Source: Pelomicrobium methylotrophicum
GTDB taxonomy: Bacteria > Pseudomonadota > Gammaproteobacteria > Burkholderiales > UBA6910
NCBI RefSeq assembly: GCF_008014345.1
Contig: NZ_VPFL01000006.1
Location: 1-64,000, forward strand
DNA length: 64,000 nt
Reading direction: 5' to 3'
The translations under genes were made by a program, and so were the position numbers. The notes beneath the pieces are model-generated. The model was not told the DNA's origin. It searched no databases and saw only the letters and a program-made list of their open reading frames with translations. Of the stretch, positions 57,658 to 64,000 are shown in pieces (within the stretch, counting starts at the first letter, position 1; each line of letters opens with the position of its first letter).

Positions 57658-57986
57658 ATTCGGAGATGGCTCAGTGGCACGACATTGCCCCGGTGGAGGA
57701 GATCCCGCCCGGGACCTGCCGGAGCGTCGACATTGACGGGCGGCCCATTGCGGTGATCAACCTGGACGGCGAGTTCTACGCCATTGAGGACCTGTGCACC
57801 CACGACGGGGGAGACCTCGCAAGCGGCGACATCGAGGGCGATGTGATCGTGTGCCCGCGCCACGGAGCCCGTTTTTCGATCAAGACCGGGGAGGTGTTGG
57901 CGCCTCCCGCTTACGAGGACATTGCCACCTTTCCGGTGAGGGTTGAGAACGGGATGGTGCAGGTATTCGACCAGCCCGCCGACTAG
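57654..57986 (+). CDS. Rieske-type [2Fe-2S] ferredoxin
   Basis: A 110-residue single-domain Rieske protein. The cluster ligands are C48-x-H50 (CTHDGG) and C67-x2-H70 (CPRHGARF), as in ferredoxins of the NirD/BphF type. The GTG start at 57654 overlaps the sufT stop; an internal ATG at 57666 is possible. It lies inside the SUF run and could supply electrons for cluster assembly or be a target. Confidence 0.9.
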   Translation: MNSEMAQWHDIAPVEEIPPGTCRSVDIDGRPIAVINLDGEFYAIEDLCTHDGGDLASGDIEGDVIVCPRHGARFSIKTGEVLAPPAYEDIATFPVRVENGMVQVFDQPAD

Positions 57987-58040
57987 GGCGCTGACGTTTC
58001 CGCCCGGCGGCGGACGGATCGGCAAGCGGAGGGAAGTTGC

Positions 58041-58457
58041 ATGGCGACGCTCCAATTGCCCGAGAGCGAGCGAAAGCGTCTGGAAGCCTGGATGCGGGAA
58101 GGCTATCCCCAGGAGACCTGCGGCCTCCTCATTGGCCGTAGCCGCGACGGCGTGACCCAGGTCGTCGAAGTGGTCCAGGCGCGCAACCTCAACCAGGAAC
58201 GGGCCCGCGACCGCTACCTGCTTGATCCCGACGACTACCTGAAGGCCGACGAGTCCGCCCGGGCGCGGGGGCTATCCATCGTCGGCATCTGGCACTCCCA
58301 TCCCGATCACCCGGCCCGGCCGTCGGCCACGGATCGGGCCCACGCGTGGGAGGGATGGTCCTACCTGATCGCCTCGGTGAGTCGGGAGGGTGTCACAGAC
58401 CTGCGCTCCTGGCGGCTCAGGAGCGGCGCGTTCGAAGAGGAGGAGGTGGCGGCGTGA
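58041..58457 (+). CDS. JAMM/MPN-family zinc metallopeptidase (Mec-like)
   Basis: A 138-residue JAMM domain protein. Catalytic E25 (PQETCGLLIG), zinc ligands H85, H87 and D98 (HSHPDHPARPSATD) are all present, so it should be active. In Mycobacterium the Mec homologue releases cysteine from CysO; in Wolinella HcyD trims a sulfur-carrier precursor. Here it is placed before a CysO-like carrier that carries a C-terminal extension, so both roles fit. 54 bases after the Rieske gene. Confidence 0.88.
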   Translation: MATLQLPESERKRLEAWMREGYPQETCGLLIGRSRDGVTQVVEVVQARNLNQERARDRYLLDPDDYLKADESARARGLSIVGIWHSHPDHPARPSATDRAHAWEGWSYLIASVSREGVTDLRSWRLRSGAFEEEEVAA

Positions 58458-58561
58458 ACCGCTTGGGAGAAGCGTCCCGCGTCGCGGGCGCTGGCCGAGC
58501 GAGCGCCGCCGGCGGACCGACGCGAAGCGAGATAAGGTGAGGCGGAAAAAGAGGTGGCGCC

Positions 58562-58885
58562 ATGAGCACGGTGAAGATTCGGATCCCCATGCCGCTGCGC
58601 ACCTATACCGGTGGCGCCGAAGAGGTCGAGGTGACGGCAGCCACGGTGGGAGAGGCGCTGCAGGCCCTCGGTCGGCGCTATGAGGGCCTTCTGCCCCGGG
58701 TGCTGGGACCTGACGGGGAGTTGCGGCAGTTCGTGAACGTGTTCGTCGCCGGGCGCAATGTGCGAAGCCTGAGCGGCCTGGCAACGCCCATCGCGGACGG
58801 GGATGTGGTTTCCATCGTCCCGGCGGTGGCGGGCGGCGGCCGCGGCGCGCGGGACCGTGCACCCGTCCAACGGGGCGTCGGTTAG
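58562..58885 (+). CDS. cysO: CysO/MoaD-like ubiquitin-fold sulfur carrier with C-terminal extension
   Basis: A 107-residue beta-grasp protein. Sequence features resemble mycobacterial CysO: PLRTYTGG near the N-terminus, FVNVFVAGRNVRSLSGLAT and DGDVVSIVPAVAGG. In CysO the protein ends at this Gly-Gly (residues 91-92); here 15 further residues (GRGARDRAPVQRGVG) follow. To be adenylated and thiocarboxylated, the tail must be removed. AGAGGTG precedes the ATG. The gene is 104 bases after the JAMM peptidase and 21 bases before the E1. Confidence 0.85.
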   Translation: MSTVKIRIPMPLRTYTGGAEEVEVTAATVGEALQALGRRYEGLLPRVLGPDGELRQFVNVFVAGRNVRSLSGLATPIADGDVVSIVPAVAGGGRGARDRAPVQRGVG

Positions 58886-58906
58886 CGGCTGCGCAACTGG
58901 GGCGTC

Positions 58907-60079
58907 ATGAAAGCGAAAGACTTGAAACTGGCGGAGCTCAAGCGCTCCATCCCGGAAGTGACGCCGACCGAGGCGCTGGCGCTGCAGGCCAAAGGGGCGG
59001 CGCTCGTGGATGTCCGCGAAGCGGAAGAAATCGCCCAGGGCAGCCCGCCGGGGGCCCACCGGCTCGGGCGCGGTTACCTGGAGCTCAAGATCGAGGAGGT
59101 GATTCCGGACTTCGATCGGCCGATTATCACCCTATGCGCCAGCGGCGTGCGTTCCCTCTTCGCAGCGGAGGCGCTGAAGCGGCTTGGGTACAAGAACGTC
59201 CATTCCATGGCAGGCGGTTTTACCCGTTGGAAGAACGAGGGGTTGCCCGTGGAAGTGCCGCCCCGGTTCGAGCCGGCCGACCGGGAACGCTACTCGCGCC
59301 ACCTGCTCATGCCCGAGGTGGGCGAGCGAGGCCAGATGAAACTCATGCAAGCCAAGGTGCTGCTGATCGGGGCCGGCGGTCTGGGCAGCCCCGCGGCACT
59401 CTACTTGGCGGCGGCCGGCGTCGGCACCCTCGGCGTGGTCGACCACGACGTGGTAGACCGCAGCAACCTGCAGCGGCAGATCCTGCACACCGACGATCGG
59501 GTGGGCACCTCCAAGGTGGCCTCCGCCAAGAAGACCCTCGGCGCGCTCAACCCTGCGGTGAAGGTGGTGGGCTACGAGACCCATCTTTCCAGCCGCAATG
59601 TGGAAGAGATTTTCACCGGCTACGACCTGGTGGTGGACGGCTCAGACAATTTTCCCACCCGCTACCTGGTGAACGACGCCTGCGTGAAGTTGGGCATCCC
59701 CAACGTGCACGGCTCGGTGTTCCGGTTCGAGGGGCAGGTGACGGTGTTCTGGCCCCGTTATCCTAAGCGCCGTGGGCCCTGCTACCGGTGCCTTTACCCG
59801 GAACCGCCGCCTGCGGAGCTCGCGCCTTCCTGCGCCGAGGCCGGCGTGCTGGGCGTGCTGCCCGGGATCATCGGACTGTTGCAGGCCGTCGAGGCTATCA
59901 AGCTGATCCTCGACATCGGTGATCCGCTGGTGGGGCGGCTGTTGTACTACGACGCCCTGCGCGGGCGCTTCGACGAGCTGGCGCTTGAGCACGATCCGCG
60001 TTGCCGTTACTGCGGCGCCGGGGTCGACTTCCCCGGCTACATCGACTACGAGCGCTTCTGCGCCAGCGCTACGCCATGA
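58907..60079 (+). CDS. Rhodanese-E1 fusion (MoeB/ThiF-family activating enzyme)
   Basis: A 390-residue two-domain enzyme. The N-terminal rhodanese domain (about 15-120) has active C77 (TLCASGVRS). The C-terminal E1-like domain starts near 125 with the family motif RYSRHLLMPEVGERGQ, ATP-binding GAGGLGSP (G155 on), DRSNLQRQ and paired zinc cysteines CYRC and CRYC. In MoeZ, MOCS3 and Uba4 the E1 domain comes first and rhodanese last; here the order is reversed. It should adenylate the sulfur carrier and load sulfur. It overlaps cysM by 4 bases. Confidence 0.9.
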   Translation: MKAKDLKLAELKRSIPEVTPTEALALQAKGAALVDVREAEEIAQGSPPGAHRLGRGYLELKIEEVIPDFDRPIITLCASGVRSLFAAEALKRLGYKNVHSMAGGFTRWKNEGLPVEVPPRFEPADRERYSRHLLMPEVGERGQMKLMQAKVLLIGAGGLGSPAALYLAAAGVGTLGVVDHDVVDRSNLQRQILHTDDRVGTSKVASAKKTLGALNPAVKVVGYETHLSSRNVEEIFTGYDLVVDGSDNFPTRYLVNDACVKLGIPNVHGSVFRFEGQVTVFWPRYPKRRGPCYRCLYPEPPPAELAPSCAEAGVLGVLPGIIGLLQAVEAIKLILDIGDPLVGRLLYYDALRGRFDELALEHDPRCRYCGAGVDFPGYIDYERFCASATP

Positions 60080-61032
60080 AGCCGCAGCGGCTGGAAGCGC
60101 TCGCTTCTCATCCTCTGGTGGCCCGCATCGGTGCCACGCCGCTGGTGGAGATCGAACTTGCCCGCGAGGCGGGCCGAGGGGTGCGGCTGTTTGCCAAGCT
60201 GGAGAGCGTGAACCCGGGCGGGTCCATCAAGGACCGTCCGGTGGCGCGCATGCTGATGCAAGCCGTAGCTGACGGGAGACTCACCGAGGGACGGCGGCTG
60301 CTCGACTCGTCCTCGGGCAATGCCGGCATCTCCTACGCCATGCTGGGCGCGGCCCTCGGCATCCCCGTCACCATCGTGGTACCGGGCAACGCCAGCGAGG
60401 AACGGCTCGCGCGCATCGCCGCCCACGGGGCCGAGCTCATCGTCACTGATCCGCTGGAAGGCTACGACTTCGCGTTGCAGGAAGCGAAGCGCCTGGCCGA
60501 GACTTACCCTGACCGGTACTGGTATTGCGACCAGTACTCCAACCCGGCGAACTGGCGCGCCCACTACGAGGCGACGGGCGGGGAGATCCTGGCGCAGCTG
60601 GCGCAGCGGGGACTGGGGCCGCCGGACGCCTTCGTCGCCGGCGTGGGGACCGGCGGCACCATCACCGGGGTCGGGCGCCGGCTTAAGGAGGCGCGCCGCG
60701 ACGTGCATGTCGCGGCGGTCATTCCGGAGACTTTTCCGGGCATCGAGGGGTTGAAGCCCCTGGGCCACCCGGGCGACATCGTGCCCTCCATCCTGGACGA
60801 AGCCGTCATCGACGAGCGAATGTCCGTGACCTTGGACGATGCGGTGGCGGTCTGCCGCCAGCTTGCCTGCGAAGGCCTGTTTGTCGGTCCTTCGTCGGGA
60901 GCCTACGTGTACGGGGCGCTGCAGCTCGCCACGACGGGCCGCTTCCGCACGCTGGTGACGATCCTCAACGACACCGGCGAGCGCTACGTCTCCACCGGGA
61001 TGTGGAAGCGTCCCACGTGCAGCACGCAATGA
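60076..61032 (+). CDS. cysM: Cysteine synthase, CysM-like (sulfur-carrier-dependent type)
   Basis: A 318-residue PLP enzyme of the O-acetylserine sulfhydrylase family. PLP lysine K52 is in PGGSIKDRPV, SSSGNAGIS and GVGTGGTITGVGRRL bind cofactor. Length and context are those of mycobacterial CysM, which uses CysO-thiocarboxylate and O-phosphoserine. Substrate choice (O-phosphoserine or O-acetylserine) cannot be read from the sequence alone. The ATG overlaps the end of the E1 gene, and it is the last gene of the run. Confidence 0.9.
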   Translation: MKPQRLEALASHPLVARIGATPLVEIELAREAGRGVRLFAKLESVNPGGSIKDRPVARMLMQAVADGRLTEGRRLLDSSSGNAGISYAMLGAALGIPVTIVVPGNASEERLARIAAHGAELIVTDPLEGYDFALQEAKRLAETYPDRYWYCDQYSNPANWRAHYEATGGEILAQLAQRGLGPPDAFVAGVGTGGTITGVGRRLKEARRDVHVAAVIPETFPGIEGLKPLGHPGDIVPSILDEAVIDERMSVTLDDAVAVCRQLACEGLFVGPSSGAYVYGALQLATTGRFRTLVTILNDTGERYVSTGMWKRPTCSTQ

Positions 61033-61188
61033 CGCCCGGAAGCGGCTTCGCTGTCATTCTCAGCGTCAGGAATTTCCGCTAATCTCTGCGCACGACCCTC
61101 GTCTCCCACGAGCCTGCGCGACGAGGATGGCCGTGAGGGGTGGGCTCGACGTCCCCCGCCCATGACGGCCCGTCACCAGGAGGTTTCC

Positions 61189-64000
61189 ATGAACCTGCGC
61201 GCCGAAGAGAGCGCAGAGCTCATCGAAGAAGTACTGGCGTTGATCCGCGCCCGCATCCCCATGCGGGAACAGGCCCAGGTGGTCGAGTTTACCCGGCAGT
61301 TTTACCGGCAGGTGGACCCGGAAGATCTGCGGGAGCGGAAGGTGGACGATCTATACGGTGCCGCCCTATCCCAATGGCATTTCGTGCGCCACCGAAGCGG
61401 CGACGATCCAAAGGTGCGGATCTATAACCCACGGGTCGAGGAGCACGGCTGGCAGAGCTCGCATACGATCGTCGAGCTGGTCAATACCGACCGGCCGTTT
61501 CTGGTGGATTCCGTGCGCATGGAGGCCAACCGCCAGGGCTACACCATCCACCTGATCATCCACCCGGTGATGCGGGTGCGCAGGGACGCGGAGGGCAACC
61601 TACTGGAAATCCTGCCGCTGGAGGTGACGACGGCTGCCGGGACAGAGGACGCCCGATATGAGTCCTTCATGCACGTGGAGGTGAGCCGGGAGACGGACGC
61701 CGGGCGCTTGGCTCGGCTCGAGGGAGGGCTCAGGGGGGTGCTCAACGACGTGCGCGCTGCAGTGGACGACTGGAAGCCCATGGTCGCGCGCGTGCGCGAG
61801 ACGGTGGAGGCCATCCGGGAGTCGCCGCCGCCCCTTCCCCGCGAGGAGATCGCCGAGGGCATCGCCTTTCTCGAATGGTTAATGCACGACCATTTCACCT
61901 TCCTTGGCTGCCGGGACTACGACCTCACCAGCGAAAATGGCGAGGACGTGCTCAAGGTGGTGCCGGGATCGGGGCTCGGCATTCTGCGGGAGAGAGGCAA
62001 CGGGGCCCGGTCGGTGAGCTTTGCCCTGTTGCCGCCGGAAGCACGGGAGCAGGCGCGGATGCCCGAGCTACTGATCTTGACCAAGTCCAATTCCCGCGCC
62101 ACGGTGCACCGGCCCGTGTACATGGACTATGTGGGGGTCAAACGCTTCGACGCCGAGGGGCGCGTCATCGGCGAGCGCCGATTTCTCGGGCTCTACACCT
62201 CCACCGCCTACAGCGCCAGCGCCCGCGAGATCCCGGTGCTGCGGCAGAAAGTGCAGGCGGTCGTGCAGCGGGCGGGGCTGCTTCCCGGCAGCCACATGGG
62301 CAAGAACCTCCTCACGATCCTGGAGACCTATCCCCGCGACGAGCTGTTCCAGATCTCCGTGGACGAGCTGTACAGGTTCGCCATGGGGATCCTGCACCTG
62401 CAAGAGCGCCAGCGCACGCGGCTGTTCGTGCGCCGCGACCGCTTTGGCCGCTTCTTCTCGTGCTTGATCTTCGTGCCGCGGGATAGCTACAACACCGAGG
62501 TGAGGCAGCGGATGCAGCAGGTGCTGATGGAGGCGTTCAACGGCACCTCGAGCGAATTCAGCGTGAATCTGACCGAATCAGTGCTGGCACGAGTCCTGAT
62601 CGTGGTCCACACCCGGCCGGGAACGACGCCGGACTACGACGTGCGGGAGCTGGAGGCGCGGCTGGTGCGGGTGGCGCGCCGTTGGGAAGACGACCTCGCG
62701 GAGGCGCTGGTCGAGCGGCTGGGGGAAGAGCGGGGGGCCCGCCTCGCTCGCCTTTACCATGGAGCTTTCCCTGCGGGCTACCGGGAAGACTGCAACCCGC
62801 GCGCGGCGGTCCACGACATCGAAATCATGGAAAACCTCGTGGGCGATGAGCTTGGCATGAGCCTTTACCTGCCTTTGGAGGCTGAGGATGGTCAGTTGCG
62901 CTTTAAGCTCTTCAGGCGCGCTGCTCCGGTGCCGCTGTCTCAGAGCCTGCCGATGCTGGAGCATATGGGCGTGCAGGTGCTGGACGAACGCCCTTATGAG
63001 ATCAAACCGGCTGGAGCAGCGACCGTATGGATCCACGACATGGGGCTCGCCACTCGCAAGGGCGCCGACGTGGACATCGACGCGGTGCGGGAATTGTTCC
63101 AGGATGCATTCCTGCGCGTCTGGCGAGGAGACGCGGAAAGCGACGATTTCAACCGGCTGGTGTTGGGCGCGCGCCTCAACTGGCGCGAAATCGCGGTGCT
63201 GCGCGCTTACGCGAAATATTCCCGCCAATGCGATGCTACTTTCAGCCAGGCATATATGGAGCAGGCGCTCGTCGCTCATCCCGACATTGCTGCCCGGCTG
63301 ATCGCCCTGTTCCACGAGCGCCACGATCCGCGGCGCGCCGCGGGTGCGCAGGCCCGCGCCAAGGCCCTCGCGCGGGAGATCGAGCAAGCCCTGGAAGGGG
63401 TCGCGAGCCTGGACGAAGACCGCATCCTGCGCCGGTTTCTCGCACTGATCCAGGCAACGCTGCGTACCAACTTTTACCAGCGCACGGCCGATGGCCAGCC
63501 GAAGCCCTACCTCTCGTTCAAGCTCGACCCGTCGCAGGTGCCGGGGATGCCCGAGCCCAAACCCATGTTCGAAATCTACGTGTACTCGCCTCGGGTGGAG
63601 GGCGTGCATCTGCGCGGCGGGAAGGTGGCCCGTGGCGGCATCCGCTGGTCCGACCGGTTGGAGGATTTCCGCACCGAGATCCTGGGCCTCATGAAGGCCC
63701 AGATGGTGAAGAACGCGGTCATCGTGCCGGTGGGGGCCAAGGGAGGTTTCGTGGTGAAGCAGCCGCCTGCGGGAGACGACCGCGAGGCCCTGCTCAGGGA
63801 AGGAATGGCGTGTTATTCCACGCTGATCCGGGGACTGCTGGATCTGACCGACAACCGGGCGGGAGACCAAGTGGTGCCGCCGCGGGATGTGGTGCGCTAC
63901 GACGACGATGATCCCTACCTGGTGGTGGCGGCGGATAAGGGCACGGCCACGTTCTCCGACATTGCCAACGACATTGCCCGAGAGTACGGATTCTGGCTGG
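61189..64000 (+). CDS. gdhB: NAD-specific glutamate dehydrogenase, large (about 180 kDa) type, N-terminal part
   Basis: The open frame runs off the window after 937 codons; complete enzymes have about 1600 residues. It begins MNLRAEESAELIEEVLAL behind a strong AGGAGGTTTCC ribosome binding site. N-terminal ACT-like regions include NTDRPFLVDSVRMEANR, and the catalytic domain starts with GGKVARGGIRWSDRLEDFRTEILGLMKAQMVKNAVIVP. This form catalyses oxidative deamination of glutamate. The 156 bases between cysM and this gene hold a weak inverted repeat. Confidence 0.93.
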   Translation, partial: MNLRAEESAELIEEVLALIRARIPMREQAQVVEFTRQFYRQVDPEDLRERKVDDLYGAALSQWHFVRHRSGDDPKVRIYNPRVEEHGWQSSHTIVELVNTDRPFLVDSVRMEANRQGYTIHLIIHPVMRVRRDAEGNLLEILPLEVTTAAGTEDARYESFMHVEVSRETDAGRLARLEGGLRGVLNDVRAAVDDWKPMVARVRETVEAIRESPPPLPREEIAEGIAFLEWLMHDHFTFLGCRDYDLTSENGEDVLKVVPGSGLGILRERGNGARSVSFALLPPEAREQARMPELLILTKSNSRATVHRPVYMDYVGVKRFDAEGRVIGERRFLGLYTSTAYSASAREIPVLRQKVQAVVQRAGLLPGSHMGKNLLTILETYPRDELFQISVDELYRFAMGILHLQERQRTRLFVRRDRFGRFFSCLIFVPRDSYNTEVRQRMQQVLMEAFNGTSSEFSVNLTESVLARVLIVVHTRPGTTPDYDVRELEARLVRVARRWEDDLAEALVERLGEERGARLARLYHGAFPAGYREDCNPRAAVHDIEIMENLVGDELGMSLYLPLEAEDGQLRFKLFRRAAPVPLSQSLPMLEHMGVQVLDERPYEIKPAGAATVWIHDMGLATRKGADVDIDAVRELFQDAFLRVWRGDAESDDFNRLVLGARLNWREIAVLRAYAKYSRQCDATFSQAYMEQALVAHPDIAARLIALFHERHDPRRAAGAQARAKALAREIEQALEGVASLDEDRILRRFLALIQATLRTNFYQRTADGQPKPYLSFKLDPSQVPGMPEPKPMFEIYVYSPRVEGVHLRGGKVARGGIRWSDRLEDFRTEILGLMKAQMVKNAVIVPVGAKGGFVVKQPPAGDDREALLREGMACYSTLIRGLLDLTDNRAGDQVVPPRDVVRYDDDDPYLVVAADKGTATFSDIANDIAREYGFWL

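Noticed and set aside
61092-61127. Inverted repeat CCTCGTC/GACGAGG after cysM as a terminator
   Set aside because: A 7-bp stem with a long loop and no T-run; too weak to call.

Overview
The window is a high-GC bacterial chromosome segment. Its gene families and local order (dapA-bamC, suhB/trmJ/cysE/iscR, SUF genes with SufU and SufT, MlaA, DksA-like protein) fit a betaproteobacterium. This is inferred from gene content only; no rRNA marker is present. About 65 protein genes are densely packed in operons with 4-base start/stop overlaps. Most are housekeeping genes, with two insertion-sequence traces.

Layout. 1-128: right-hand end of an ISL3-type insertion sequence. 0.4-12.4 kb: nadC and a haloacid dehalogenase, clpB behind a sigma-32-type promoter, a membrane Ser/Thr kinase, a methyltransferase, dapA-bamC, a metallo-beta-lactamase-fold protein, a small lipoprotein with a highly structured leader, and a RoxA-like oxygenase. 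12.5-21 kb: peroxiredoxin, slyD, mutS, suhB, trmJ, cysE, then a shortened isc cluster (iscR-iscS-iscA) with an IscR-type box inside the end of cysE. 21-28 kb: EF-hand protein, DSD1-type PLP enzyme, DUF411 protein, PsiF-like protein, a membrane protein, a redox operon (pseudo-hydrolase, TlpA-like, ferredoxin-NADP reductase), rhomboid protease, tRNA-Arg(CCT). 28-40 kb: two-component system, TerC, universal stress protein, DksA-like protein, sigma-54 response regulator, ferritin-like protein, a four-gene run of poorly known proteins plus an EamA transporter, heat-shock htpX, DUF2007, mlaA. 40-48 kb: gabD, SAF-domain oxidoreductase, CPA2 antiporter, and a branched-chain 2-oxoacid dehydrogenase E1-alpha/E1-beta/E2 set. 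48.1-50.8 kb: a gene-poor stretch and an IS200/IS605 element. 51.4-61.0 kb: a run of twelve same-strand genes. 61.2 kb to the end: a partial NAD-glutamate dehydrogenase.

The most interesting unit is the 51.4-61.0 kb run. A second Rrf2 regulator, preceded by a palindrome over a promoter, heads sufB-sufC-sufD-sufS-sufU-sufT-Rieske. These are followed on the same strand by a JAMM peptidase, a CysO/MoaD-like sulfur carrier, a rhodanese-E1 fusion and a CysM-like synthase. The last four match the mycobacterial Mec-CysO-CysM protein-thiocarboxylate route to cysteine. Because SufS consumes cysteine, the layout suggests that cysteine supply and Fe-S assembly are wired together. Two details stand out: the sulfur carrier has 15 residues after its Gly-Gly, so it must be trimmed, and the E1 enzyme has its rhodanese domain at the N-terminus, the reverse of MoeZ/Uba4. 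The isc cluster 32 kb away lacks its own scaffold, chaperones and ferredoxin, so it may depend on the SUF scaffold proteins.
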